Shown: positions 9,103 through 18,722 of the stretch, piece after piece | How the letters are laid out: the number at the start of each line of letters is the position of its first letter | Position numbering within the stretch: the stretch's first letter is position 1 | Origin: Lachnospiraceae bacterium | Lineage (GTDB): Bacteria; Bacillota; Clostridia; Lachnospirales; Lachnospiraceae | DNA: 64,000 bases | Direction: 5' to 3' | Assembly (NCBI GenBank): GCA_017470985.1 | Contig: JAFUXA010000008.1 | Location: 50,691 to 114,690 of the forward strand | Position numbers and translations under genes: made by a program | The notes under the pieces: generated by a model | Told to the model about the DNA's origin: nothing | The model's input: the letters and a program-made list of their open reading frames with translations, nothing else | Databases searched by the model: none

Positions 9103-9113
9103 ATCTATATCTC

Positions 9114-10082
9114 CTATCCCAAGACAGTATGAATCTCTATTCCATGTCCTCTCAGAAAATCTCCAACTGCCATTCTCTTCTTGCCTTCCAACTGCACTTC
9201 CTGCATAAGCAATATGTCTCCATTACATTTCACAGCAATGGTATCCTTACCTGTCCAAATCACTTCACCAGGATTGCTTCCTTCTATATCAGCAATTTCT
9301 ATTCCAGCTACATCTGCCATATCTTCATAGGAAGAAACAGCTGCCTTCCACACTTTCAAAGTCTTACCATTTAATCTGGTATATGCACTAGGCCACGGAT
9401 TTAATCCTCTGATCAATCGCTCAAGTTCTACAGCAGTCTTCTCAAAGTCCATAGCGCCCATAGACTTCTTGATCATACCCACATGAGTGGCCTCATCCTC
9501 ATTCTGTGATATAGCATTGACAGTTCCAGCATCAAGTCCCTCTATTGTCTTGACACACAACTTGCCGCCTACAATTGCCAGTCTGTCAAATAGACTTCCG
9601 CCTGTCTCATCAGCTGCCAATTCAACTTCTTCCTTCAGAAGCATGTCGCCATCATCAAGTCCCACTCCCATCTGCATGGTTGTAACTCCGCTGAACTTAT
9701 CTCCATTTATGACAGCCCACTGAATTGGAGCTGCGCCTCTGTATTTAGGTAACAGGGAAGCATGTACATTGACACATCCCAATCGTGGCATATCCAAAAT
9801 AGCCTTGGGCAATATCTGACCAAATGCAGCTACTACAAACACATCTGCCTCATATCCACGCAAATATTCTATTGCTTCCTCTTCCTTGATTTTCACAGGC
9901 TGATATACTGGCAAATCATGTTCTAATGCCCATACCTTCACATCAGGAAATTGCATTTCCTTTCCACGACCTCTAGGCTTGTCCGGCTGAGTTACCACAA
10001 GGACAATCTCGTGACCCGCCTCATATATAGCTTCCAAAGTACTCACTGCAAAATCAGGAGTTCCCATAAATACTACTTTCAT
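9114..10082 (-). CDS. fmt: Methionyl-tRNA formyltransferase
   Basis: Formylates initiator Met-tRNA with 10-formyl-THF. The 322 residues start with VVFMGTPDFAVSTLEA. The catalytic block NVHASLLPKYRGAAPIQWAVI carries the Asn/His pair, and the C-terminal OB-like domain (LIRGLNPWPSAYT onward) binds tRNA. The gene follows def by three bases and precedes rsmB by 11, giving the classical def-fmt pair. Confidence 0.97.
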   Translation of the reverse strand: MKVVFMGTPDFAVSTLEAIYEAGHEIVLVVTQPDKPRGRGKEMQFPDVKVWALEHDLPVYQPVKIKEEEAIEYLRGYEADVFVVAAFGQILPKAILDMPRLGCVNVHASLLPKYRGAAPIQWAVINGDKFSGVTTMQMGVGLDDGDMLLKEEVELAADETGGSLFDRLAIVGGKLCVKTIEGLDAGTVNAISQNEDEATHVGMIKKSMGAMDFEKTAVELERLIRGLNPWPSAYTRLNGKTLKVWKAAVSSYEDMADVAGIEIADIEGSNPGEVIWTGKDTIAVKCNGDILLMQEVQLEGKKRMAVGDFLRGHGIEIHTVLG

Positions 10083-10085
10083 ATA

Positions 10086-10562
10086 TTACTCTTCCTCGTC
10101 TGCATATTTCACATCATAGAGAGGTCCCTCAACCTTCTCTGTGTACATATGTCCGTCCAAATGCTCAATCTCATGTACCAATGCTCTGGCAAGAAGCTCC
10201 TCACCTTCGATAATATACTCATTCATCTCCTCGTCATAAGCCTTGACCTTGACATAATTAGGTCTTGTCACATCTCCGGCTTTACCTGGAATTGACAAGC
10301 AACCTTCCTGTCCTGTCTGCTCACCGGAAGTCTCAAGAATCTCCGGATTAACAAGTACGATTGGTCCGTCTCCCACATCAATTACAGCAATTCTCTTCAA
10401 TACTCCAACCTGAGGTGCTGCAAGTCCAACTCCATCAGCATCGTACATTGTCTCAATCATATCATCAATAAGTTCCAATGTTCTGTCATTCATTTCTTTT
10501 ACAGGACGACATACCTTTGTCAAAACCTCATCACCCTGTATTCTAATCTCTCTAAGTGCCAT
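10086..10562 (-). CDS. def: Peptide deformylase
   Basis: Removes the N-formyl group from nascent proteins. All three metal-site motifs are present: GVGLAAPQVG, EGCLSIPG (Cys ligand) and HEIEHLDG (HExxH). The 158-residue length is normal for the type I class. An in-frame ATG at 10574 exists, but GGAGAG lies between the two ATGs and is correctly spaced for the one at 10562, so the shorter start is preferred. The gene sits 84 bp after priA. Confidence 0.96.
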   Translation of the reverse strand: MALREIRIQGDEVLTKVCRPVKEMNDRTLELIDDMIETMYDADGVGLAAPQVGVLKRIAVIDVGDGPIVLVNPEILETSGEQTGQEGCLSIPGKAGDVTRPNYVKVKAYDEEMNEYIIEGEELLARALVHEIEHLDGHMYTEKVEGPLYDVKYADEEE

Positions 10563-10646
10563 ATTTCTCTCCATTCCTATAAACTATTTATGTATTTCCA
10601 CTCAAGACTCCCACTCAAGTCCATTACGCAATACAATTCAAATCAT

Positions 10647-12881
10647 TTAGAAACCACTCATTGGATCAAAATCAAACCATGTGGCTGTATCTGCATATTC
10701 CCTGGAATCCAGCAGATATTTCTCCACCTCATCCTTATAACATATAAGCTTCTCGTAGTCTCTCTCCTTGATATATATAACCTTGCGGTATATATCATTT
10801 AACCGGGCAATGCCAGCATCACTTGGGCCCATACATCTTATTCTGTCAAATGTTTTATTAAGCAGGGCTACGATAGCCTCTGCGCGTCCCCTGGCATGAG
10901 ACTCATTTTCTGATGTAACTAAAATCAGAAGCATATGCGCTGCCGGTGGATAATCCATCAGCTTCCTGTAAGCAATCTCCTGATTGTAGAAACTCTCATA
11001 ATCCTGATTAGCTGCAGCAACTACACTATAATTGTCTGGTTGGTAAGTCTGTATAATAACATTTCCCGGCTTATGCCCTCTCCCGGCCCTGCCTGCCGCC
11101 TGGGTTATAAGCTGAAATGTTCTCTCAGCACAGTGGAAGTCAGATGCATTCAAAGACATATCTGCCGCCAGAATTCCCACCAGAGTAACTTCCGGAAAAT
11201 CATGTCCCTTTACAATCATCTGGGTTCCAATCAATATATCAGCCTCATGATTGGCAAAGGATTTCAATATATCCTCATGTCCATGTTTTCCTCTGGTAGT
11301 ATCCATATCCATACGCATAACTCTGGCAGATGGATATTGAGCCTTCACAATCTCCTCCACCTTCTGGGTTCCCGCCTTGAAGCCACCGATATATTTAGAG
11401 CCACACTCCGGACACACCTTAGGATTTGCTGTCTCATATCCACAATAGTGACATTTCAACTTATTGCCTCCGTGGAGACTTAATGATACATCACAATGAG
11501 GACATTTTATCACATGGCCACAGGCCCTACAAGAAATGAAGCCCATAAGCCCGCGTCTGTTGAGAAAGAGCATAACCTGTTCCTTCTTATTGAGACGATC
11601 CTCAATAGCCAGCTGTAACTTGCGACTCAAAATGGAACGATTACCTGACATAAGTTCATCTCTCAAATCCACAATGTCACACTGAGGCATTGGTCTGTCC
11701 ATAACTCTGTTTTCTAATTTCAATAATTTATACTCGCCTGTCTGAGCTCTCATGAAACTCTCTACAGAAGGAGTAGCAGAGCCTAAAACTACTGTGGCAT
11801 TATTCATAGCTGCTCTTGCAATGGCTGTCTCCCTGGCATGATATCTGGGAGCCACCTCACTCTTATAAGAACTCTCATGCTCCTCGTCGATTATTATAAT
11901 ACCTAAATTTGTAAAAGGTGTGAAAAGGGCACTTCGAGGCCCTACCATTATAGATACATCCCCTGACTTCGCTCTCTCAAACTGATCAAATCTCTCTGCA
12001 AGTGTCATTCTGGAATTAATAATGGATACCTGGTCTCCAAACCTTTTATGAAATCTGTTTACAGTCTGATAAGTCAGAGCAATTTCTGGAATGAGCACAA
12101 TGGCGCTCTTACCTCTATTTAAAGTCTCCTCCAGAAGCTTCATATATACTTCTGTCTTACCGCTACCTGTAACTCCATACAATAGATAAGTATTATTGGT
12201 ATTGCCTGAATTCCAATCATTTATCACCCTATCACAGGCATTTGCCTGATCTGAGTTTAATATCACATCCCCTTCATTAGTATGGGACACTCTAATTGGA
12301 TTTCTATATGTTCTCTCGCTGGAAATTTCTATCCAGCCCTTATCTGCGAAATCACGAATTATACTGCTGGATATTCCCATATCTCCTACAATATAATCCC
12401 AAGGTATTTCTTTTGCATCCATGAGAGCCTTCAATAATCGTTCTTTATATATACTATGTCTGGCTCTTGAAAGCATCTCATTATATTCAATCTGTGCCAT
12501 TTCGTCATCAAGCTTAAGTACTACTGTCTTCTTCTCCTTGATGCTCTGCTTCTTCTTAATGGGAATAACAGTCTTTAGCGCCTGATTCATGGTGGAACCA
12601 TAATTGCGTTTCATCCAGGCAGCCAATTCTATCAATTGAGATTCAATGGCAATACTATCCTTGGCAATACCTGATATAGGCTTAATCTTGTCTACATCAA
12701 GCTTCGGTTCCTCACTGATATCCACCACGAATCCCTTGATCTGTCTGCCGCCTTTTCCAAAGGGAATAATAACCTGAGAACCAGGGTGCACCTTGTCCAT
12801 CAGATTCTCAGGTATTAAATATTGAAAAGTCTTATCCAGTTTTTCTAACGATATGTCAATTACAATATCCGCAAATTTCAT
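10647..12881 (-). CDS. priA: Primosomal replication-restart helicase
   Basis: A 3'-5' helicase that reloads the replisome at stalled forks. The 744 residues contain an N-terminal fork-binding domain, Walker A GVTGSGKTEVY, the DEEH box in IIIDEEHESSYK, GSATPSVES (motif III), and a zinc module with paired CxxC motifs (CRACGHVIKCPHC and CHYCGYE...CPECG). Motifs V-VI (IGTQMIVKGHDFPEV, QAAGRAGRG) follow. The ATG directly abuts the murE stop, so translation is probably coupled. Confidence 0.97.
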   Translation of the reverse strand: MKFADIVIDISLEKLDKTFQYLIPENLMDKVHPGSQVIIPFGKGGRQIKGFVVDISEEPKLDVDKIKPISGIAKDSIAIESQLIELAAWMKRNYGSTMNQALKTVIPIKKKQSIKEKKTVVLKLDDEMAQIEYNEMLSRARHSIYKERLLKALMDAKEIPWDYIVGDMGISSSIIRDFADKGWIEISSERTYRNPIRVSHTNEGDVILNSDQANACDRVINDWNSGNTNNTYLLYGVTGSGKTEVYMKLLEETLNRGKSAIVLIPEIALTYQTVNRFHKRFGDQVSIINSRMTLAERFDQFERAKSGDVSIMVGPRSALFTPFTNLGIIIIDEEHESSYKSEVAPRYHARETAIARAAMNNATVVLGSATPSVESFMRAQTGEYKLLKLENRVMDRPMPQCDIVDLRDELMSGNRSILSRKLQLAIEDRLNKKEQVMLFLNRRGLMGFISCRACGHVIKCPHCDVSLSLHGGNKLKCHYCGYETANPKVCPECGSKYIGGFKAGTQKVEEIVKAQYPSARVMRMDMDTTRGKHGHEDILKSFANHEADILIGTQMIVKGHDFPEVTLVGILAADMSLNASDFHCAERTFQLITQAAGRAGRGHKPGNVIIQTYQPDNYSVVAAANQDYESFYNQEIAYRKLMDYPPAAHMLLILVTSENESHARGRAEAIVALLNKTFDRIRCMGPSDAGIARLNDIYRKVIYIKERDYEKLICYKDEVEKYLLDSREYADTATWFDFDPMSGF

Positions 12882-14378
12882 TTACGCTTCCCAGCCCTCG
12901 GCTTTTAATTCCTCAACAACCTCAGCTACCAAGACTCTCTCATCCATAGGATACTTCTTGCCCTTGATTTCCTGGTAGTCCTCATGACCTTTTCCAGCAA
13001 GTACGATAATATCCTTTTCCATAGCATGCTTGATAGCATATTTGATAGCTTCTCTTCTGTCTACAATTTCTACATACTCACCTGTAGTCTTGGCAATTCC
13101 AGTCTTGATGTCATCAATAATAGCCTGTGGCTCCTCAAATCTAGGATTGTCAGATGTAATAATTGTAAGGTCAGCAAATCTACCTGACACCTCACCCATC
13201 TCATATCTTCTAAGCTTAGATCTGTTACCACCACAGCCAAAGAGACAGATAAGTCTGCCCGGTCTGTAATCCTTCATTGTAGTAAGGAGGCTCTCCAGAC
13301 TCATGGCATTGTGAGCATAATCAATCATCAATGTAAATCTGTCACTTACATGAATCATCTCAATACGTCCCTTTACCTTGGCATTCTTCAAAGCTGGAGC
13401 CATATCCTCAAGTGACACATTGTAGTAATGGCAGATTGCAATAGCTGTCAGTGAATTATATACGCTAAACTTTCCAGGTACATCAACTTCAACCTCACCA
13501 TTTACCGCACCGCTTACATCATACTGTACGCCCAGATATCCTGGCTTGTGAACCAAAGTTACATTGTCTGCTCTAAGGTCTGCATTTTCTGCAAAACCAT
13601 AGCTCATAAGCTGACATGTATGACCTTCTATAATATTGGCAAGATGTGGATCATCAGCATTTACAATACCCATCTTACATTTCTTAAATAATCTGGACTT
13701 ACACTCCATGTAATCCTCAAATGACTCATGCTCATTTGGTCCAATATGATCCGGCTCAATATTGGTAAATATACCTACATCAAAAGTAAAGCCATCTACT
13801 CTGTGCATCATAAGTCCCTGAGATGACACTTCCATAACTACATGTGTACATCCAGCATCAAGCATTCTCTTGAAATATTCCTGAATAGTATATGACTCAG
13901 GAGTAGTATTGGCAGCTGGAATTCTCTCCTCACCAATAATAGCTTCAATTGTTCCAATCAAACCAACCTTGTAACCTACTCCCTCCAATATAGATTTCAC
14001 CATATAAGTAGTTGTAGTCTTACCCTTGGTTCCTGTAATACCGATAACCTGAAGTTTGTCAGCAGGATAGTCAAAATATGCTGCAGACAGATATGCCTGT
14101 GCCTCTCTGGTATCATTTACCTTTACAATAACAGGATTCAAAGCCCTGGCATCATCTGATAATTCCACATCATCCTGAATAACCAATACCTTGGCGCCCT
14201 TTTCAACCACTTCACTTGCAGCACTGTGGCCGTCAAAGGATGCTCCCTTGATACAGATATATAAGCAACCCTCTTCAACCTTTCTGCTGTCACTTGTCAA
14301 ACTTGTGATTTCTCCACTTAATTCCCCTTGTTTTAACTCATAGTCAAGTTTTTCAAATAATTGTTTTACGTCTTTCAT
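12882..14378 (-). CDS. murE: UDP-MurNAc-tripeptide synthetase
   Basis: Adds the third stem-peptide residue to UDP-MurNAc-L-Ala-D-Glu. The 498 residues show the three Mur-ligase domains with the ATP loop GITGTKGKTTTTY and the central NIEPDHIG segment. The C-terminal DNPR motif in TSDNPRFEEP is the signature of enzymes that use meso-diaminopimelate. GAGGGATAAAA precedes the ATG. It is the first gene of the priA-def-fmt block. Upstream lie two tandem structured repeats rather than another wall gene. Confidence 0.95.
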   Translation of the reverse strand: MKDVKQLFEKLDYELKQGELSGEITSLTSDSRKVEEGCLYICIKGASFDGHSAASEVVEKGAKVLVIQDDVELSDDARALNPVIVKVNDTREAQAYLSAAYFDYPADKLQVIGITGTKGKTTTTYMVKSILEGVGYKVGLIGTIEAIIGEERIPAANTTPESYTIQEYFKRMLDAGCTHVVMEVSSQGLMMHRVDGFTFDVGIFTNIEPDHIGPNEHESFEDYMECKSRLFKKCKMGIVNADDPHLANIIEGHTCQLMSYGFAENADLRADNVTLVHKPGYLGVQYDVSGAVNGEVEVDVPGKFSVYNSLTAIAICHYYNVSLEDMAPALKNAKVKGRIEMIHVSDRFTLMIDYAHNAMSLESLLTTMKDYRPGRLICLFGCGGNRSKLRRYEMGEVSGRFADLTIITSDNPRFEEPQAIIDDIKTGIAKTTGEYVEIVDRREAIKYAIKHAMEKDIIVLAGKGHEDYQEIKGKKYPMDERVLVAEVVEELKAEGWEA

Positions 14379-14437
14379 TTTTATCCCTCTATATTTTCAT
14401 TTATATTTTACACATGTTATTTATCTGTTAAATAATC

Positions 14438-14577
14438 TAGCCCAGGCGAGAGAATTATGTCTTCTCAAGAACGTGGATAACGCCAGCACTTAATGAGCCG
14501 CTAGGCGAATTTAGTACTGCTGCGTTAGCCCCGTAGCGAAAGCGCTCTTGAGAAGATATAATCTTTCGAGCAGGCTA
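14438..14577 (+). repeat. Structured ~140-nt repeat, copy B
   Basis: The outer inverted repeat pairs 14438-14469 with 14546-14577 (CTTCTCAAGA against TCTTGAGAAG). The core is identical to copy C except in the small hairpin, which reads AGCG-AAAG-CGCT here. The GCC-GCTA-GGC hairpin replaces GCC-TTCA-GGC of copy A. It lies in the gap between murE and pyrI together with copy C. The function is unknown. Confidence 0.85.
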
Positions 14578-14602
14578 CCATAATTCAATCATTTAGTCGA
14601 TT

Positions 14603-14742
14603 TAGCCTGCGAGAGAGAATTATGTCTTCGCAAGAACGTGGATAACGCCAGCACTTAATGAGCCGCTAGGCGAATTTAGTACTGCTGCGTTAGCCCCGTA
14701 GCGCGAGCGTTCTTAAGAAGACATAATCTCTCGAGCAGGCCA
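14603..14742 (+). repeat. Structured ~140-nt repeat, copy C
   Basis: A direct repeat of copy B after a 25-bp spacer (period 165 bp). The outer inverted repeat pairs 14603-14640 with 14707-14742, with a few mismatches. The small hairpin reads AGCG-CGAG-CGTT. Copies B and C, the hairpin at 14769 and short AT-rich linkers fill the 426-bp gene-free gap between murE and pyrI; no coding sequence is seen there. Confidence 0.85.
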
Positions 14743-14768
14743 CTTCACTCATTTCTTTTGAATACATG

Positions 14769-14800
14769 AACCCCTGCCTATGATATGCAAGACAGGGGTT
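14769..14800 (-). terminator. Hairpin after pyrI, weak terminator
   Basis: Eight-bp arms AACCCCTG/CAGGGGTT around a 16-nt loop, just past the pyrI stop. No U-tract follows on the minus strand, so it may protect the mRNA 3' end rather than terminate efficiently. Confidence 0.45.
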
Positions 14801-14804
14801 AATA

Positions 14805-15230
14805 TTAGCAGCCATATTTCTCTTCACAATATTTACAACGATATACTTCATTCTCTTCATCAGTGAGAATAAATATCTGATCTAATTCCTGCTCAATTGA
14901 TGTAATACATCTAGGATTCTTGCAGGCAATTACATTCTTGATTTGCTTAGGTAATTGCAGAACCTTCTTGTCTACAATCTCATCATGCTGAATTACATTT
15001 ACTGTAATATTGTGATCTATATATCCCAGAATATCCAAATCAATTGCATCAATAGGACACTCTACCTTGATAATGTCCTTGGTACCCATCTTCTTGCTTG
15101 CCACATTCATGATAATAGCAACAGTACCATCAAATTGATTCAGCTTCAAATCGTGATAGATTTGCATGCTCTCTCCAGCTTTAATATGGTCTAAAACAAA
15201 TCCCTCATGGATTCCACTAATATTTAACAT
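14805..15230 (-). CDS. pyrI: Aspartate carbamoyltransferase regulatory subunit
   Basis: Binds CTP/ATP and makes the catalytic trimers allosteric. Of 141 residues, the N-terminal part is the nucleotide-binding domain ([21 protein letters not shown]). The C-terminal part is the zinc domain with four cysteines (CKNPRCI and [10 protein letters not shown] region). It overlaps the pyrB stop by seven bases, with GGAGGTGGG inside pyrB as ribosome site. This indicates the PyrB-PyrI holoenzyme type, not the PyrR-controlled trimer-only type. Confidence 0.95.
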   Translation of the reverse strand: MLNISGIHEGFVLDHIKAGESMQIYHDLKLNQFDGTVAIIMNVASKKMGTKDIIKVECPIDAIDLDILGYIDHNITVNVIQHDEIVDKKVLQLPKQIKNVIACKNPRCITSIEQELDQIFILTDEENEVYRCKYCEEKYGC

Positions 15231-16144
15231 ACTCCCACCTCCAACAATGTAAGTATAAGTGCCATTCGTATATAGACTCCATTCTGTGCCTGTTTGAAGT
15301 AGGCAGCTCTTGGGTCCTCGTCCACCTCAACTGAAATCTCGTTAACACGAGGCAATGGGTGAAGCACCATCATATCGTCTTTGGCCAGAAGCATCTTCTC
15401 ATTTGTCAAAATATAGAAGTCCTTCATTCTCAGGTAATCTTCCTCATTGAAGAATCTCTCCTTCTGAACTCTTGTCATATACAAGATATCCAAATCAGGC
15501 ATGGCATCCTCAAGTCTCTCAATCTCCACATACTCGATACCATTTTTCTCCAACACATCCTCTCGAATGTACTCAGGAACTCGCAGTTCTTCAGGGCTGA
15601 TAAGGACGAATTTAATATTTGGATATCTAACCAATGCATTGATTAGAGAATGAACTGTTCTACCAAATTTCAAATCTCCACATAAGCCAATTGTCATATT
15701 ACCTATCTCGCCCTTCAGTGAACGAATGGTATATAAATCTGTAAGTGTCTGAGTTGGATGTTGATGACCACCATCACCGGCATTGATAACCGGAATAGAT
15801 GAATGAAGAGATGCCACGAGTGGAGCACCTTCCTTTGGATGTCTCATGGCACATATATCTGCATAGCAGGATATTACACGAATTGTATCAGATACGCTCT
15901 CACCTTTAGCAGCTGAGCTACTATCGGCACTAGAAAAACCGAGAACTGAACCTCCCAAATTTAACATTGCGGCTTCAAAGCTAAGTCTCGTTCTCGTACT
16001 TGGCTCATAAAAACAAGTCGCCATTTTCTTTCCATTGCAGCTCTGGGAATACTTCTGAGGGTTCCCCTGAATGTCGTCTGCTAAGTCCATAAGTTGCTCT
16101 AATTCCCCTGTAGTAAAGTCCAGAGGGCTCATAAGATGACGCAT
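15224..16144 (-). CDS. pyrB: Aspartate carbamoyltransferase catalytic subunit
   Basis: Condenses carbamoyl phosphate and aspartate in pyrimidine synthesis. The 306-residue chain has the carbamoyl-phosphate motif STRTRLSF near 51, the [11 protein letters not shown] segment near 130 and the HPLPRV loop near 264. AGGAGG lies upstream of the ATG. No long attenuator leader is visible; the predicted transcript leader is only about 30 nt and can form a small GCTAA/TTAGC hairpin. No other pyr genes are in the window. Confidence 0.97.
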   Translation of the reverse strand: MRHLMSPLDFTTGELEQLMDLADDIQGNPQKYSQSCNGKKMATCFYEPSTRTRLSFEAAMLNLGGSVLGFSSADSSSAAKGESVSDTIRVISCYADICAMRHPKEGAPLVASLHSSIPVINAGDGGHQHPTQTLTDLYTIRSLKGEIGNMTIGLCGDLKFGRTVHSLINALVRYPNIKFVLISPEELRVPEYIREDVLEKNGIEYVEIERLEDAMPDLDILYMTRVQKERFFNEEDYLRMKDFYILTNEKMLLAKDDMMVLHPLPRVNEISVEVDEDPRAAYFKQAQNGVYIRMALILTLLEVGVC

Positions 16145-16182
16145 ATCTTAACCTCCTATATCGCTAATCGCTCTTAGCAATA

Positions 16183-16211
16183 ATGATATAATAATTAGAG
16201 GTTATTTTCAA
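16183..16211 (-). promoter_or_regulatory. Predicted promoter of pyrBI
   Basis: TTGAAA (16211-16206), 17-bp spacer, TATCAT (16188-16183). It lies between the DnaJ-gene terminator and pyrB. Confidence 0.6.
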
Positions 16212-16261
16212 GGTAATGAGGTCAAAACACAGGTACTAAATTTTGCACAAAAACAAAAAAA

Positions 16262-16286
16262 TGGAGGCTAGAATCTTAAGCCTCCA
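16262..16286 (-). terminator. Terminator overlapping the stop codon of the DnaJ-like gene
   Basis: Arms TGGAGGCT/AGCCTCCA, then TTTTTTTGTTTTTG on the minus strand. The stop codon of the gene (16268-16270) lies inside the hairpin, so the last codons double as the terminator. Confidence 0.8.
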
Positions 16287-16909
16287 CAACAACATAAATT
16301 GCAAAATAAATTTAACAAAATCATACTGATACACCACTGGTTCACGCCTGCATATGGCCTCTCATATGCCATACCTCTGGTCTCATACCACATATTACCC
16401 ATTTCCAGATGCTGCTGAAATTGTCTATATCTGAAATTACCTGGCTGAATTGCCACAGCCTGGTTGATATATTCCTTGGCATGAACTAAATCTCCAATGC
16501 CCTCTGAAGCTATAGCCATGTAATAATACCACTCAGCTCCTCTATCTCTTACATCTATAGAATTCAGCACATTGATAGCTTCTCTGAAATGTCTACTGTT
16601 AATATAATTAGCAGCAGCTCTCATCTCATTGGACTCGTTGGCAAATCCACCATAACCTCCACCGGAGTTACCATAGCTACCGTAACTATTACTACTGCCA
16701 TATCCAAAGCTGGCGCCCTGCTGTCTCTCCTTCATAATGGCATCATAAGCCTGTTGCACTTCCTTGAATCGTTCCTCCGCCTGAGCCTTGTTAGGATTAT
16801 TAATATTGGCATCAGGATGATATTTTCTACTGAGGTTTCTATAAGCTTTCTTTATCTCGTCCTCAGAAGCATTTCTATCCACTCCTAATACTTTATAAGG
16901 ATCATTCAC
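16268..16909 (-). CDS. DnaJ-domain protein
   Basis: Residues 1-70 are a J domain with the HPD motif ([10 protein letters not shown] near 30), which would stimulate an Hsp70 ATPase. A Gly/Ser/Tyr-rich linker (about 70-90) and a TPR-like helical region (about 95-175, [16 protein letters not shown] and [15 protein letters not shown]) follow. The C-terminus is hydrophobic and cysteine-rich (FCNLCCCGG), possibly a membrane anchor or metal site. It overlaps the upstream DUF5685-like gene by eight bases. It is not the housekeeping DnaJ, because the zinc-finger domain is missing. The client is unknown. Confidence 0.8.
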   Translation of the reverse strand: MNDPYKVLGVDRNASEDEIKKAYRNLSRKYHPDANINNPNKAQAEERFKEVQQAYDAIMKERQQGASFGYGSSNSYGSYGNSGGGYGGFANESNEMRAAANYINSRHFREAINVLNSIDVRDRGAEWYYYMAIASEGIGDLVHAKEYINQAVAIQPGNFRYRQFQQHLEMGNMWYETRGMAYERPYAGVNQWCISMILLNLFCNLCCCGGLRF

Positions 16910-17753
16910 TTCTAGTACTCCTTGCTTTCTTTTCTTTCAAATGTAAATATTCATATCTGGTCCACACGCCAGAATATAATATATTTCTCAAAATCTCTGC
17001 ATGTAATAAAATAGGCATTCTCTCAAATGACTTAGCGCACTCAGACATAAGACTTGTGAGATTGCTCTTCATACATGTCTCAAAATTCCTGCAATCCTCA
17101 TCAACCATATTTAGCAGTGGATTGTAAGAACCATTCTTGTCATCTCTGGACATATCTTCATAGGCATCCATAATATAGATAAATTTACCCATATAGAATC
17201 CCATAGTCTCCAGGTCCTTGGACCATACATCCTGCTTCCAGTTGAAAATAACTGACAAGACCTCTCCTGTATATCCGGCAACTAAATCTAAATTGGTCTC
17301 ATTAGCCTTCTCTGCCTCTGACAGTTTTCTAATATATTCTTCTATAGCTTTAGTCTGTCGAGGATATTTCACACATATGCGATTATAATCCTTTTGCAAA
17401 GCTCTGGCCATAGCTCCTTTTATCTTGCTGCCATCGTCATTATAATCATCCTTGAGACTGTGATAACTCAAAGCCACATCCATTGCCGCAGCATATTCTG
17501 TTGCCTCGTTTACATAAGCCATCTTCTTCTTGGTTGGATGAATAGGACATAAGAATTTCTCCTCTCTATTCTCCAGCTCATACAGTCCTGTCAATAATAT
17601 TGTAAGAAAAGTCATATCATAATTGAGAAGCATCTGTCCCTTGACTCCTGCTTCCACCTTCAACTGTCGACACAATCCACAATAAAAGGCCTGATATGTC
17701 TTGTCATCTGTCTCATTCAGTTCTTTTCTATTGGCATTAATATATCCAAACAT
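16902..17753 (-). CDS. DUF5685-like protein of unknown function
   Basis: A 283-residue protein starting [12 protein letters not shown], with CGLCRQLK near 26 and CPIHPTKKK near 70, suggesting a metal-binding Cys cluster. The body is largely helical ([33 protein letters not shown]) with conserved Asp-rich segments resembling those seen in prenyl-chain enzymes, but no complete DDxxD pair is evident. It is translationally coupled to the DnaJ-like gene, implying that the two act together. The DUF name is from memory of the N-terminal pattern. Confidence 0.6.
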   Translation of the reverse strand: MFGYINANRKELNETDDKTYQAFYCGLCRQLKVEAGVKGQMLLNYDMTFLTILLTGLYELENREEKFLCPIHPTKKKMAYVNEATEYAAAMDVALSYHSLKDDYNDDGSKIKGAMARALQKDYNRICVKYPRQTKAIEEYIRKLSEAEKANETNLDLVAGYTGEVLSVIFNWKQDVWSKDLETMGFYMGKFIYIMDAYEDMSRDDKNGSYNPLLNMVDEDCRNFETCMKSNLTSLMSECAKSFERMPILLHAEILRNILYSGVWTRYEYLHLKEKKARSTRSE

Positions 17754-17781
17754 CTATTGCTCTATACCCTCTATCTTGTAA

Positions 17782-18183
17782 TTAGCTTCTCTTAATAAAT
17801 TCAGTCCTGCACTTAGGACAGGTTATTGCTATCTTACCTCTGCCCCTTGGCACTCTAACTTTCTGTTTGCACTCAGGACATGTGAAATATTTATATACCT
17901 TACGCTGGTTGAATCTGGCTATCATAGATTTAATCTTGCTTCGAATGCCAGCAGTAGCACGCATATATTGCTGATTCTCATAATATCTCTTGGAAATATT
18001 TCTAGACATAATCCTAAAGTAAGAATAACCAAGACAAAACATTGCTACCAAATATACAATTCCATTGTTGGTAAATAATGTGACAACCAAAAAGGCCATG
18101 GATAATCCTAAAAAGAATTTTGATAAATTATCTACTCCGTTTCTTCCAATTAGTAATCTTGATAATCTCTCTCTAAATGTCAT
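17782..18183 (-). CDS. Membrane protein with C-terminal zinc ribbon
   Basis: A 133-residue protein with one or two transmembrane segments (about 20-60, FFLGLSMAFLVVTLF and VYLVAMFCLGYSYF). A basic stretch follows, then a zinc ribbon CPECKQKVRVPRGRG...CPKC at the end (about 103-126). It is the first gene of the three-gene unit with the DUF5685-like and DnaJ-like genes. No enzymatic motif is seen. Upstream, 18213-18232 is a perfect TGATAGAG/CTCTATCA inverted repeat in its promoter region. Confidence 0.65.
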   Translation of the reverse strand: MTFRERLSRLLIGRNGVDNLSKFFLGLSMAFLVVTLFTNNGIVYLVAMFCLGYSYFRIMSRNISKRYYENQQYMRATAGIRSKIKSMIARFNQRKVYKYFTCPECKQKVRVPRGRGKIAITCPKCRTEFIKRS

Positions 18184-18331
18184 ATAATCATCTCCAATTC
18201 AAGCTTTATTTCTTGATAGAGATAACTCTATCATTTTAAAATCATAAGTCAATAAGGTAAGAAATGATTTAATAAAGATTTAAGAATCTATTAATATTTG
18301 CCCCTATAAAATAATCATAAATATAAAAAAA

Positions 18332-18675
18332 GAAGCAAGACGATGAGCCGGGTTATGTCATTGAGTAATCATCTATCTAGGACGGCTGTCACCAGTCGCC
18401 TCAAGCGACCAACCTGAAACTAGCGGGCCACATACGTTTCGTTTCGGTCTTGCTTCGGATGGGGTTTACACAGCCTTCCCTGTTACCAGAGAAGCGGTGG
18501 TCTCTTACACCGCCATTCCACCCTTACCATGGCAAGCCATGGCGGTTTCTTTTCTATTGCACTTTCCTTGGGGTCACCCCCACCGGACGTTATCCGGCAT
18601 CCTGCCCTGTGAAGCCCGGACTTTCCTCTCCTGCGGCCTTGCGGCACATGCAGCAGCGATTACCTGTCTTACTTC
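18332..18675 (-). ncRNA. rnpB: RNase P RNA, class A
   Basis: The catalytic RNA that trims tRNA 5' leaders. The P1 helix pairs GAAGTAAGAC (18675-18666) with GTCTTGCTTC (18341-18332). The conserved GAGGAAAGTCCGGGCT (CR-I), the central AGGGTGGAATGGCGG region, AAACCCCATCCGAAGCAAGA and the 3' ACATAACCCGGCTCATCG element are all readable in the expected order on the minus strand. A T-run directly after P1 acts as terminator. Open reading frames across it are fortuitous. Confidence 0.96.
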
Positions 18676-18722
18676 TATTTCTATTAAATTTTCAATTCGC
18701 GTTCTCTGCGCTCAACTGCGTT

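Noticed and set aside
14438-14742. CRISPR array
   Set aside because: Only two 140-bp units with one 25-bp spacer, no cas genes, and the units are internally palindromic over their whole length.
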